A DNA stretch of 14,752 bases from Alphaproteobacteria bacterium (GCA_018658685.1 JABHUT010000115.1:1-14752); one strand, 5' to 3'; counted from the first letter of the stretch, positions 1 to 8,214 are shown. Notes: a model not told the origin generated them from the letters alone. Numbers and translations are program-made.

Positions 1-266
1 GCCGCGCCACCTCTTTCATATTCTTTAGCTATTTCTATATGATTAAAGTCTTCCTTAATAACGCCTTTAGATGGGCTTGCTTTTTTTACTTCAGCAATAA
101 TTCCAGCCTTTCCTAATTCATTCTTTTTTTTCAATTCATTTGAAAAGCTTATTGGTTTGGATAATGATTTGATTTGCCGATTTAGACTTTCACCTGAAAT
201 GATTTTCTTTGATTGTTCAATTTCAATTTTTTTGTAGCTAACTATTTCCTGAAGAATATTTTTCAT
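1..266 (-). CDS. trpC: Indole-3-glycerol phosphate synthase, N-terminal part (runs off the left edge)
   Basis: TrpC closes the ring of CdRP to indole-3-glycerol phosphate, the fourth chemical step from chorismate to tryptophan, in the cytoplasm. Only the first 88 codons are inside the window. The reading starts MKNILQEIVSYKK and contains IIAEVKKASPSKG (residues 56-68), the family's hallmark first beta strand with the conserved Glu and the catalytic Lys of the EvKkaSPSkG loop, followed by the N-terminal part of the barrel (IAKEYERGGA, 79-88). The ATG (264-266) overlaps the trpD stop as ATGA, so translation is probably coupled to trpD. It is the fifth gene of a ppiD-trpE-trpG-trpD-trpC unit. 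Nothing is broken in the visible part; the identification is firm although the catalytic C-terminal half cannot be seen. Confidence 0.95.
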   Translation of the reverse strand, partial: MKNILQEIVSYKKIEIEQSKKIISGESLNRQIKSLSKPISFSNELKKKNELGKAGIIAEVKKASPSKGVIKEDFNHIEIAKEYERGGA

Positions 267-1276
267 GAGTTTGATACTTTTTTTAATTTTTCTAAAGCTG
301 ACTTAGCAAGACCTTTGTCGATTGAGTGGATTGATAGGTCTATACCATCTTTAATGTTTTTTACTTTATCGTCCACATATAACGCAGCAGCAGAATTTAA
401 TATTACTATATCCCTATATGGACCTCTCTCTCCATCAAGAAGTTGAATAATTTTTTCTGCATTTTGTTTAGGGTCTCCGCCAATTAATCCATCTATTTTT
501 GATAACTTTAAACCCAATTCTTGAGGGTTAATTTCATAAGTTTTAATATTATTATTATTTAATTCAACCACATATGATATTCCAGTTGTTGTTAATTCAT
601 CAAACCCATCTGATCCATTAACTAATAAAGCCCTGATTGAACCAAGATTTTTAAGCGTTTCAGCCATTGGCTTAAGCCATTTTTTATCAAAAACTCCAAT
701 TACTTGTTTTTTCACGTTTGCTGGATTAGACATAGGACCTAATATATTAAATATTGTTCTTACACCTAGTCTCTGCCTTACAGGTCCAACAAACTTCATA
801 GCAGGATGATGGTTTGGAGCAAACATAAATCCTATATTAGATTTTTCCATGCACTCAGTTATTTTTCTAGACTCTATATCTAGTTTGACGCCTAATTCTT
901 CTAAAACTTGAGACGATCCTGACTTTGATGATAAAGATCTGTTTCCGTGCTTCGCTATAGTTGTACCAGCTCCAGCGGCCACCAAAGAAGCAGCAGTAGA
1001 TATATTATACTTACCAGACCCACTTCCTCCAGTTCCACAGGTATCAATTGCATTATTTGGAGCCGAAACTTTTGAGGATTTCTCTCTCATTACTTTAGTT
1101 GCAGCTGTTATCTCTTGAATTGTTTCACCTCTACTTCTTAAACCAAGAAGAAATTTTTCTATTTGTACGTCAGTTGCCTTACCTTCTAAAATATAATTAA
1201 AAGAAAAAAAACATTCATCCTCCGATAAACCATTTTCTTGGGATATTTTAGATAATATTTCTTCAAATTTTTTCAT
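263..1276 (-). CDS. trpD: Anthranilate phosphoribosyltransferase
   Basis: TrpD transfers the phosphoribosyl group of PRPP to anthranilate (second step of tryptophan synthesis). At 337 residues it has the normal length. An N-terminal helical domain (about 1-70) precedes the PRPP-binding glycine loop DTCGTGGSGSGKYNIST (78-94), KHGNRS (109-114), the anthranilate-site segment GPVRQRLGVRTIFNILGP (164-181) and the metal-binding DGFDE (223-227). One oddity: the loop reads GTGGS, whereas the family usually has GTGGD; the Ser codon is AGT, two substitutions from GAT. The start codon directly abuts the trpG stop (TAA then ATG, no gap) and the stop overlaps the trpC start, so the gene is embedded in one operon. 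It is a monofunctional TrpD, not fused to TrpG. Function is confident; the effect of the Ser is unknown. Confidence 0.97.
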   Translation of the reverse strand: MKKFEEILSKISQENGLSEDECFFSFNYILEGKATDVQIEKFLLGLRSRGETIQEITAATKVMREKSSKVSAPNNAIDTCGTGGSGSGKYNISTAASLVAAGAGTTIAKHGNRSLSSKSGSSQVLEELGVKLDIESRKITECMEKSNIGFMFAPNHHPAMKFVGPVRQRLGVRTIFNILGPMSNPANVKKQVIGVFDKKWLKPMAETLKNLGSIRALLVNGSDGFDELTTTGISYVVELNNNNIKTYEINPQELGLKLSKIDGLIGGDPKQNAEKIIQLLDGERGPYRDIVILNSAAALYVDDKVKNIKDGIDLSIHSIDKGLAKSALEKLKKVSNS

Positions 1277-1843
1277 TTACAGACTCAAAAAGTTCTCTAA
1301 TAACTTGTGACCATACTCTGTTGCTATGCTTTCAGGGTGGAATTGTATTCCTTCCACAGGAGAACTTTTGTGTCTTATGCCCATGATAACACCTTCATCA
1401 GTGGTGGCTGAAATTTCTAATTTTTTAGGTATATTATCTTTTGATACTACAAGAGAGTGGTATCTTGTAGCATTAAATGTTTCTGGAAGATTTTTAAATA
1501 AACCTTTTTGGTCATTATTAATTTTGTTTACTTTTCCATGAACAATTTCATCACATTTTATTATTGTTCCACCTAAAGATTGAGCTATTGATTGATGCCC
1601 TAGACATACTCCAAGCAAGGGGAGGTCTCTCTTTATGGCCTCAATAACCAAATCCATTGAGATTCCAGCGTAGCTCGGATCACATGGCCCTGGCGATATA
1701 ACTATTTGTTTTGGCTTTAACTCAATAACCTCTGAAACAGAAACTTTATCATTCCTGATTACTTTCGTTTCTGCACCTAAATCACCTAGAAAATGATAAA
1801 GGTTCCAAGTAAAGCTATCATAGTTATCTATCAATATTATCAT
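1277..1843 (-). CDS. trpG: Anthranilate synthase component II (glutamine amidotransferase)
   Basis: TrpG hydrolyses glutamine and passes ammonia to TrpE, which makes anthranilate from chorismate. The class I amidotransferase fold is complete in 188 residues: MIILIDNYDSFTWNL at the N-terminus, the oxyanion strand SPGPCDP (50-56), nucleophile Cys80 in GVCLGHQ (78-84), and the His169/Glu171 pair in FHPES (168-172). RYHSLVV (127-133) is also typical. One base separates it from the trpE stop upstream and none from the trpD start downstream, so TrpE and TrpG should be made together. A PabA role in folate synthesis cannot be excluded, because one TrpG-like subunit can serve both TrpE and PabB; no separate pabA is visible here. 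The only Trp residue is W13. Confidence 0.97.
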   Translation of the reverse strand: MIILIDNYDSFTWNLYHFLGDLGAETKVIRNDKVSVSEVIELKPKQIVISPGPCDPSYAGISMDLVIEAIKRDLPLLGVCLGHQSIAQSLGGTIIKCDEIVHGKVNKINNDQKGLFKNLPETFNATRYHSLVVSKDNIPKKLEISATTDEGVIMGIRHKSSPVEGIQFHPESIATEYGHKLLENFLSL

Positions 1844-1844
1844 G

Positions 1845-3338
1845 TTATTCTTTCAAGTTATTTAATATTGCGTCTTTAGCAGCCTTAAAGAGGGCTTGAG
1901 ACTTATTAACGGTTTCATTGTATTCGTATTCCTCATTTGAATCATATACTACTCCTCCGCCTGCCTGAACATACATCATTTCATCTTTTATTATTGCTGT
2001 TCTTAAAGCTATTGCAGTATCCATATCACCGTTGGCAGAAAAATAACCAACAGCACCAGCGTATATTCCTCTTTTTTCTTTTTCTAATTCGTCTATTATT
2101 TCCATAGCCCTTATTTTCGGAGCACCCGAAACTGTACCGGCAGGAAACCCTGCGGATAGAGAGGATATCTGATCTTCGTCTTCTTTTAAATCTCCTTCCA
2201 CAGTTGATACTATATGTATTAAATTTGATGTTTCTTGAATGCTAAAAGGGTTTTTAACCTTAATAGAACCAATTTTGGCAACTCGACCAACATCATTCCT
2301 TCCTAAGTCTAATAACATTAGATGTTCGGCTCTTTCTTTGGGATCAGAAAGGAGCTCTTTTTCAAGCTCTCTATTAGGGTATTTTTTCTTCAGTCTTGTT
2401 CCTGCAATTGGTTTAATTGTTATTTTATTATTTTCGGTTTTAACTAGAGTTTCAGGGCTTGAGCCAACAATATAAAAATCCTCTAAATCCAAATAGTACA
2501 TATAAGGAGAGGGGTTTATTTTCCTTAATGATTCGTAAAGTTTAAATGGTGATATTTTAAAGGGAGTAAAAAATCTTTGACTTGGAACAACCTGAAATAT
2601 ATCTCCTGCAATAATATACTCTCTGGCCTTTTTTACCATTTCGAAATATTCATCTTTCGAAGTATTTGATTTTGGATTTTCTAAATTCTTTTGTTTAGAG
2701 TATTTTTTTTCTTCAATTGATTCATTGTTGAGACTAATGAAAGTTTCTTTAATATTTTTTTCTATATTTTTATAGTTTTCATCAGCTGTTTGATTTTCTT
2801 TTGGCCTAGAGCACGAAAATATTGATATTTCTTTAGATATATTATCAAAAACTATAGTTACAGATGGTCTTAATAAGATAATATCTGGAATACCTAAGGC
2901 ATCCTTATTTTGATTTGGAAGGATTTCTATATTTCTAACAAAATCATAGCCAATATAACCATATACGCCTGCCGCAACTGATGGGATATTTTCAGGAATT
3001 TCAAGGTGACTGTCTTTAATAAATTTTTTTATGCTCTCATTTACCCGGTCATACTCTCTTGAAATCTCATTTCCGTTCTCTTCAATTATTGATTGATTAT
3101 CAATCACTTTAAAAACTAAATCAGGGTTTAAACCTATTATTGAAAATCTTCCATTTGTATCTCCATCCTCAAGTGATTCAAATAAAAATGAGTTTTTATT
3201 TTTTTTAGAGGTCTTAAGAAAAGAGGATGTAATAGTCTTTTCATTATTTGAAAATTTAAAGCTTACGACCTGAGAAATATTTTTTTCATATTTTTCTTTA
3301 AAGGCCTTAAATTCTGGTTCAAGAATAATATCTTCCAT
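1845..3338 (-). CDS. trpE: Anthranilate synthase component I
   Basis: TrpE is the chorismate-converting subunit of anthranilate synthase, the committed and normally feedback-inhibited step of tryptophan synthesis. The 497-residue protein has the regulatory N-terminal region with the Trp-site element FLFES (51-55, the LLES motif of the family) and GRFSIIG (63-69), plus NPSPYMYYL (275-283), which also lines the inhibitor site. The chorismate domain shows GSSPETLV (292-299), PIAGTR (310-315), AEHLMLLDLGRND (337-349), AGFPAGTVSGAPK (396-408) and AGGGVVYDS (459-467). The feedback site therefore looks intact. PabB is a less likely identity because trpG, trpD and trpC follow directly. The protein contains no Trp residue. 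The start is three bases after the ppiD stop, leaving no room for a leader peptide or attenuator of its own. Confidence 0.97.
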   Translation of the reverse strand: MEDIILEPEFKAFKEKYEKNISQVVSFKFSNNEKTITSSFLKTSKKNKNSFLFESLEDGDTNGRFSIIGLNPDLVFKVIDNQSIIEENGNEISREYDRVNESIKKFIKDSHLEIPENIPSVAAGVYGYIGYDFVRNIEILPNQNKDALGIPDIILLRPSVTIVFDNISKEISIFSCSRPKENQTADENYKNIEKNIKETFISLNNESIEEKKYSKQKNLENPKSNTSKDEYFEMVKKAREYIIAGDIFQVVPSQRFFTPFKISPFKLYESLRKINPSPYMYYLDLEDFYIVGSSPETLVKTENNKITIKPIAGTRLKKKYPNRELEKELLSDPKERAEHLMLLDLGRNDVGRVAKIGSIKVKNPFSIQETSNLIHIVSTVEGDLKEDEDQISSLSAGFPAGTVSGAPKIRAMEIIDELEKEKRGIYAGAVGYFSANGDMDTAIALRTAIIKDEMMYVQAGGGVVYDSNEEYEYNETVNKSQALFKAAKDAILNNLKE

Positions 3339-3341
3339 TAT

Positions 3342-5243
3342 TTAAAATGATCCTTCAGATTCCTGTGTTACAAAAAGAGCCTCCAATCTTTCTGGAAAAA
3401 TCTCAGATGATAATTCTTTTTGATGCTCTTCAGCTAAAGAGTACGCAAAATCATTTTCAAGCCTTTGTTTATTTACTGTATTTATCGATTCAATTCTTTC
3501 ATCAGTCTTTTCCAATAAAGTAATATTTGTTACAACTCCTATAATTTTACTATTTCCAATCCCCACATTGGCAATAAAACTTGATTCTTTATCAGCTTTG
3601 AAAATTTCAATCAAAGCATTTTCAGAGAATATTTCATTTGTCGATGATCTGCTCAGGAGCCCACTTTTTGCAATAGCGATATCATTTCTATCTGATGTAT
3701 ACTCTAAATTATTATTATCAGATTTTAGACTATTGAATATCTCTAGAGCTTTTAATTGCATTTCAGAAACCGATTTATTTTCAGCTATTGTCGCCTTTAT
3801 GTCTTCCGCAACTTCATTATAAGATATTTGCTTTGGTGTATTTATATTATCAACTCTTATAAAAACTATATTACCTTCCTCATCTTCAATAGGATCAATT
3901 TCGATATCAGTTTCATTACCAAAAACATTTTCAATAATAATTTCTCTTAGTGGGGTATTAATATAGCCACCATTAATTTTTTTTCCTACGTTCGAAATAG
4001 ATTTCAGTATTTTAATTGGGAGTTTATTTTCTGAGGCTATTTCTTCCAAAGTCTTTCCACTAGCTCTGGAATCTTCAATGCTCGCATAAAGTTCATATAT
4101 ATAATCTTGTGCCTTAAGTTTTTGAATGGACAAAATTACATCAGCCTTAACCTCATCAAGAAGCATTTCCTTTTCTTTAATTATTTCTCTAACAAATATT
4201 AATGATGGCCCAAAAGGACTTTCAACAGGACCAGTTATTTCATTAATATTTGCATTAAAAGCCTTGTTTGAAATTTCTTCACTAATACCCTCATTATCAG
4301 TTATTAATCCTTGATCTACATCAGATTTTTCCAAACCTCTGTCGCTAAGTAATTTTTCAAAATCATTATTTAATTTATAATTTTCTAAAGCATTTAAAGC
4401 CTCTTTTTCTGAGGTAAAAGGTACGAGATCATATCCTCTCTTTTCTGGTTCAAAATAATCATACTTATTATCCTCATAATAACTTATTACTTCTTCATTT
4501 TTAATATCAAAATTTGAAGAAATATCATTTATAATCAATGATATAAATGAGAAATCTCTAGTTTCTTCAGTTAGATATTTATTTTGATTTTTATTATAAA
4601 AATTGAGAGAACTCTCATCGCTGATTTTCGTTAAGTCAATATCATTTTCAGGGCTTATTATTATATAATCAACATTTCTCCTCTCAAATTGATATTTATA
4701 CAATAAATTATTAAGAGGGCTGGGAGGATTGATATTAGTAAATATTGATTTTGAAAGTTGCTCTTGAACATGAAAATCACCTTCAATCGCTAGATAAGAA
4801 TCTTCAGTTAACCCATTTTGTCTTAAAACCTGATCAAAAATATTTTTATCGAACTGATTAAATGCATTTTTAAATAAATTTGTTGCTAGAATTCTTTTCT
4901 TTAGAGCTTCTTCTGATGCTTTTAGGTTAATTTCATCTCCAGAGGCATTTATAGTTGTTTCAACTATCATTCTATCAAGTACTTGATAGTGAAGCCCTGA
5001 ATTTCTTGCCTCTACTGAGCTAACCAACCTATTTAGCTGATTGGAAACTCTATTTATTTCTCTGTTAAACCTAAATAGATAGTTTTCTGCATTAACTTCT
5101 CTATTTCCTATTTTAGCTAAAATATTTGCATTGTAGCCTCTAAATATATCACCAACACCCCAAATTGAAAAAGCAAAGACTAATAAAATAATTAGGGCAA
5201 TACCTAGCGGGCCAGTAGCATTTTTTCTTAAAAAATCTAACAT
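3342..5243 (-). CDS. ppiD: Membrane-anchored periplasmic chaperone/peptidyl-prolyl isomerase, PpiD (SurA_N/parvulin) family
   Basis: The N-terminus MLDFLRKNATGP is followed by one hydrophobic segment (about 13-31, LGIALIILLVFAFSIWGVG) and then GDIFRG, the pattern of the PpiD inner-membrane anchor with the rest of the protein in the periplasm. Residues 36-190 resemble the SurA/PpiD N-terminal chaperone domain. Residues about 255-355 form a parvulin-like region ending in GPVESPFGPSLIFV (338-351), the best conserved block of such domains. The early parvulin strand (RGYDLVPF, 269-276) lacks the His common in active parvulins, so it may act as a chaperone rather than an isomerase, as E. coli PpiD is thought to do (inference). 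At 633 residues it has the usual alphaproteobacterial length. It heads the trp unit and is divergent from tpiA. AAGG (5254-5257 region, minus strand) lies about 10 bases before the ATG as a ribosome site. Confidence 0.88.
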   Translation of the reverse strand: MLDFLRKNATGPLGIALIILLVFAFSIWGVGDIFRGYNANILAKIGNREVNAENYLFRFNREINRVSNQLNRLVSSVEARNSGLHYQVLDRMIVETTINASGDEINLKASEEALKKRILATNLFKNAFNQFDKNIFDQVLRQNGLTEDSYLAIEGDFHVQEQLSKSIFTNINPPSPLNNLLYKYQFERRNVDYIIISPENDIDLTKISDESSLNFYNKNQNKYLTEETRDFSFISLIINDISSNFDIKNEEVISYYEDNKYDYFEPEKRGYDLVPFTSEKEALNALENYKLNNDFEKLLSDRGLEKSDVDQGLITDNEGISEEISNKAFNANINEITGPVESPFGPSLIFVREIIKEKEMLLDEVKADVILSIQKLKAQDYIYELYASIEDSRASGKTLEEIASENKLPIKILKSISNVGKKINGGYINTPLREIIIENVFGNETDIEIDPIEDEEGNIVFIRVDNINTPKQISYNEVAEDIKATIAENKSVSEMQLKALEIFNSLKSDNNNLEYTSDRNDIAIAKSGLLSRSSTNEIFSENALIEIFKADKESSFIANVGIGNSKIIGVVTNITLLEKTDERIESINTVNKQRLENDFAYSLAEEHQKELSSEIFPERLEALFVTQESEGSF

Positions 5244-5281
5244 ATCAAAACAACCTTAAAGTTTTTTATAAAATTTTCTGC

Positions 5282-5310
5282 ATAGTGTATCTTTGAGTAA
5301 TAAAAGGCAA
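5282..5310 (-). promoter_or_regulatory. Candidate promoter for the ppiD-trpEGDC unit
   Basis: On the minus strand TTGCCT (5310-5305) and CACTAT (5287-5282) are separated by 17 bases, a sigma70-like spacing. The -35 matches 4 of 6 consensus bases and the -10 only 3 of 6; the overlapping TACACT matches 4 of 6 with a shorter spacer. Transcription would start near 5275, about 30 bases before the ppiD ATG. Since the gaps from ppiD through trpC are 0-3 bases, this region is the only visible place for control of the trp genes. A five-codon ORF in the leader (ATG at 5284 reading down) has no Trp codons, so Trp attenuation is not suggested. In such AT-rich DNA chance matches are common. Confidence 0.35.
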
Positions 5311-5353
5311 GATTTTGCTATAAAGTTTATGAACTTATTTTAATAAGAATTGA

Positions 5354-5359
5354 TATTAT
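5354..5359 (+). promoter_or_regulatory. Candidate -10 element for tpiA
   Basis: TATTAT lies 25 bases before the tpiA ATG, in the 141-base region shared with the divergent ppiD promoter. It matches 5 of 6 bases of the sigma70 -10 consensus, but no convincing -35 box lies 16-18 bases upstream (GAACTT at 5331-5336 is the best placed). A transcript starting near 5366 would have a leader of about 20 bases with no clear Shine-Dalgarno motif. A tentative call. Confidence 0.25.
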
Positions 5360-5384
5360 GGAATTTTTTTTGTAATTATTTAAA

Positions 5385-6143
5385 ATGGTTAAAAATAAAG
5401 ATTTATTAATTGCCGGTAATTGGAAGATGAATGGTTCGAAAAAGAATCTTTCTATGATTTCTTTGCTAATGAAGTACATCAAACAAAAAAAATTTAAAAA
5501 TTCTGAAATACTTATATGCCCACCCAATACTCTAATAGATGCATTTTCTAATATATCCAAGCGATCAAAGCTTATGATAGGAGCTCAAGACTGCTCTGAT
5601 AAAGAATATGGTGCATTTACAGGCGATATTTCACCATCAATGCTTAAGGATATTGGCTCTCAAGCAGTTATATTGGGACATTCTGAACGAAGGCAGTATC
5701 AAGAAGAGTCTAATAAGTTAATTCGAAGTAAGGCTGAAAATGCTCTTAATAATAATCTTTTAACCATCGTATGTGTCGGAGAGTCTTTAAATCAGAAAAA
5801 AAGTGGCAATACTCTTAGGGTAATTGGCGAGCAGTTAAAAAAATCCCTTCCAGATAAAATTAAACCGAATGACCTTGTTATTGCTTATGAGCCTATATGG
5901 GCTATAGGTTCTGGATTAGTTCCAAATAATGATGATATTTATAAAGTTCATAGCTTTATTTCAGATAAACTTAAATCTCGTTATGGAGGGAAGGCTAAAA
6001 AAATTAAAATTCTTTATGGTGGTTCGGTTAATAAAAAAAATGCATCATCAATCCTCTCAATAGATTACGTAGACGGAGCCCTTGTTGGAGGAGCAAGCCT
6101 CAAATTTTCTGACTTCAGGGCTATTTTAGATTTTTGTAATTAA
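5385..6143 (+). CDS. tpiA: Triosephosphate isomerase
   Basis: TpiA interconverts dihydroxyacetone phosphate and glyceraldehyde 3-phosphate in glycolysis and gluconeogenesis. The 252-residue protein has the complete family signature: GNWKMN (11-16, with Asn12 and catalytic Lys14), GHSERR (98-103, electrophile His99), the catalytic Glu169 in AYEPIWAIGSG (167-177), where the flexible loop 6 begins, the phosphate-binding YGGSV (211-215) and GALVGGASL (231-239). The start is the first ATG before the conserved strand LLIAGNWK. It is the first gene of the plus-strand run tpiA-secG-pyrG-kdsA and faces away from ppiD. A further glycolytic gene, eno, lies 4.8 kb downstream. No odd residues were seen. 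Confidence 0.98.
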   Translation: MVKNKDLLIAGNWKMNGSKKNLSMISLLMKYIKQKKFKNSEILICPPNTLIDAFSNISKRSKLMIGAQDCSDKEYGAFTGDISPSMLKDIGSQAVILGHSERRQYQEESNKLIRSKAENALNNNLLTIVCVGESLNQKKSGNTLRVIGEQLKKSLPDKIKPNDLVIAYEPIWAIGSGLVPNNDDIYKVHSFISDKLKSRYGGKAKKIKILYGGSVNKKNASSILSIDYVDGALVGGASLKFSDFRAILDFCN

Positions 6144-6214
6144 GTTATTAAGAAGTTTGAATTTTCCGCATTGTTCGTATACAAGCAATATTAAAATTTA
6201 AGAGTATTATTAAT

Positions 6215-6526
6215 ATGACAAGTTTTATTTTAGTTATTCATTTGATCGTGGCAATTACATTGGTTGTTTTGGTTCTTCTTCAAAGATCTGAGGGCGGTGG
6301 ATTGGGAATTGGTGGCACGGGTGATTTCATGTCCAGTCGTTCAGCAGGTAATATTTTAACTAAACTCACCACTATATTTGCGGCAATATTTTTCTCAACA
6401 AGTCTATTTTTGGCAGTTTTGTCTAGCGTTAAAAATTCAGAATCAATTGTTAATGAGATTGAGGATGTTAGAATTTCTGATGAAATTGATAATCTAGATA
6501 TAAATAATTTACCTGATTTAAATTAA
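6215..6526 (+). CDS. secG: Preprotein translocase subunit SecG
   Basis: SecG is the small accessory subunit of the SecYEG channel that exports unfolded proteins across the inner membrane. The 103-residue protein has the family layout: a first membrane helix (about 3-21), the conserved cytoplasmic loop LLQRSEGGGLGIGG (21-34) with FMSSRSAGNILTK (38-50), and a second helix (about 51-70). The remaining 30 or so residues form an acidic hydrophilic tail (many Asp and Glu, ending NNLPDLN), longer than in the minimal SecG; such tails vary widely and no function is claimed. It lies 71 bases after tpiA, a neighbour shared by many proteobacteria, and 50 bases before pyrG. No strong ribosome-binding site precedes the ATG. 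Confidence 0.95.
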   Translation: MTSFILVIHLIVAITLVVLVLLQRSEGGGLGIGGTGDFMSSRSAGNILTKLTTIFAAIFFSTSLFLAVLSSVKNSESIVNEIEDVRISDEIDNLDINNLPDLN

Positions 6527-6562
6527 TAATTAACAACACTTCCATTAATCAATTATTTTAGC

Positions 6563-6568
6563 TATATT
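6563..6568 (+). promoter_or_regulatory. Candidate -10 element directly upstream of pyrG
   Basis: TATATT ends eight bases before the pyrG ATG at 6577, in the 50-base gap after secG. If used, the start site would fall at about 6574-6577, on or next to the start codon, giving a leaderless or nearly leaderless message. This would fit the absence of any purine-rich ribosome-binding site: the bases before the ATG are TGTTTTTCC. There is no good -35 box, and readthrough from secG is equally possible. Confidence 0.22.
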
Positions 6569-6576
6569 GTTTTTCC

Positions 6577-8199
6577 ATGACACGATATATATTTATCACT
6601 GGTGGCGTGGCTTCTTCTCTAGGAAAGGGCATAGCTTCAGCAGCACTTGGTGCCCTGCTTCAATCTAGAGGCTATTCAGTAAAATTGAGAAAGCTTGATC
6701 CATATCTTAATGTAGATCCTGGAACTATGAGCCCATATCAACACGGGGAGGTTTTTGTTACTGAGGATGGAACTGAAACAGATCTAGATTTAGGGCACTA
6801 TGAAAGATTCACTGATGTAAATTCATCTGTTCAAGATAATATAACTACTGGGCAAATTTATAATAAGGTTATTGAGAGAGAGAGAAGGGGCGACTACCTT
6901 GGTGGAACAGTTCAAATTATCCCTCACGTTACTGATCAAATTAAAGAATTTATAGTTAATAATAATAAAAATGTTGATTTTTGTTTGTGTGAAATTGGTG
7001 GAACGGTTGGTGATATAGAGGGATTACCTTTTTTTGAAGCAATCCGTCAGTTAGGCAATGAATTACCAAGCAGCAAAACCTGTTTTGTTCATCTCACTCT
7101 TGTTCCATATATTGCAGCCGCAGGTGAGGTTAAAACTAAGCCAACTCAACACTCTGTTAAGGAGTTAAGGTCTATAGGTATTCAGCCAGACGTATTGGTA
7201 TGTAGGAGTGAAAAAGAAATTGATCGTTCAGATATAAAAAAAATTGCTATTTTTTGTAATGTTTCTGAAAATTCTGTTATTCAGGCAACTGATGTAAATA
7301 CCATATATGCAACCCCAAAAGTTTATATGAAAAATGGATTTGACACTCAAGTCCTTAAATCTATGAATATTAAAAAACCAAGCAAAATTAATTTAAGAAA
7401 ATGGAATAAGGTGGTTAATAGTATTAACAATCCAAAAGGGGAGGTTAATATTGCTGTTGTTGGCAAATATATTGGGCTAAAGGATGCTTATAAATCTCTT
7501 ACTGAAGCACTTACCCATGGAGGTATTGCAAATGATGTAAGAGTTAATATTCACTGGATTGACTCTGAGAAAATTAAAAATAAATCAAATATTAGAAAGC
7601 TTAAGTTTATGTCGGGAATACTTGTCCCTGGGGGTTTTGGCGAGAGAGGTGTCGAAGGAAAAATATTAGCAATAAATTATGCAAGATTGAATAAAATTCC
7701 ATATTTTGGAATTTGCTTTGGTATGCAGCTAGCTGTAATAGAGGCTGCTAGGAATCTAGCTAAAATAAAAGATGCTAATTCATCTGAATTTAGTAAAACA
7801 AAAAATCCTGTAATAGGCTTGATGACTGAATGGGAAAAAGATCAACAGAAGTTTGTTAGAAGTAATGCTAGTGATTATGGTGGAACAATGCGTTTAGGAT
7901 CATATCCAGCAACATTAAAAAGCAGATCTTTAGTAAGTAAAATATATAAGTATACGAATATAAAAGAGAGACATAGGCATCGTTATGAGGTCAATATTAA
8001 CTATAAAAGCGATCTCGAAAAATCTGGTTTAAAATTTACCGGAATGTCTCCAGACGGCCTTTTAACTGAAGTTGTTGAACTCAATGACCATCCATGGTTC
8101 GTGGGTGTTCAATTTCACCCTGAGCTTAAGTCAAGGCCATTTAACCCTCACCCTTTATTTGCATCATTTATAAAAGCCTCTATCAATGTTAAAAGTTAA
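6577..8199 (+). CDS. pyrG: CTP synthase
   Basis: PyrG converts UTP, ATP and glutamine to CTP, the last step of pyrimidine nucleotide synthesis. It is full length at 540 residues. The N-terminal synthetase domain starts TRYIFITGGVASSLGKG (2-18, P-loop), continues with KLDPYLNVDPGTM (39-51) and the metal and UTP-site segment EDGTETDLDLGHYERF (63-78), and includes CEIGGTVGDIE (138-148). The C-terminal glutaminase domain (from about 290) carries GGFGERG (352-358), nucleophile Cys380 in GICFGMQ (378-384) and the His514/Glu516 pair in FHPE (513-516). It sits between secG and kdsA, the usual alphaproteobacterial order; CTP is also the co-substrate that activates KDO, the pathway of the next gene. 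The start has no Shine-Dalgarno motif, but the ATG precedes the conserved first strand. Confidence 0.98.
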   Translation: MTRYIFITGGVASSLGKGIASAALGALLQSRGYSVKLRKLDPYLNVDPGTMSPYQHGEVFVTEDGTETDLDLGHYERFTDVNSSVQDNITTGQIYNKVIERERRGDYLGGTVQIIPHVTDQIKEFIVNNNKNVDFCLCEIGGTVGDIEGLPFFEAIRQLGNELPSSKTCFVHLTLVPYIAAAGEVKTKPTQHSVKELRSIGIQPDVLVCRSEKEIDRSDIKKIAIFCNVSENSVIQATDVNTIYATPKVYMKNGFDTQVLKSMNIKKPSKINLRKWNKVVNSINNPKGEVNIAVVGKYIGLKDAYKSLTEALTHGGIANDVRVNIHWIDSEKIKNKSNIRKLKFMSGILVPGGFGERGVEGKILAINYARLNKIPYFGICFGMQLAVIEAARNLAKIKDANSSEFSKTKNPVIGLMTEWEKDQQKFVRSNASDYGGTMRLGSYPATLKSRSLVSKIYKYTNIKERHRHRYEVNINYKSDLEKSGLKFTGMSPDGLLTEVVELNDHPWFVGVQFHPELKSRPFNPHPLFASFIKASINVKS

Positions 8200-8214
8200 A
8201 TTATAGGTTAAAAT

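Noticed and set aside
5358..5375. Five-codon upstream ORF before tpiA
   Set aside because: It overlaps the proposed -10 element, so the ATG would not be transcribed, and it has no ribosome site.
5327..5560. 77-codon open frame on the minus strand overlapping tpiA
   Set aside because: It is a shadow of the tpiA coding sequence; its predicted protein matches no family I know and it overlaps a certain gene over most of its length.
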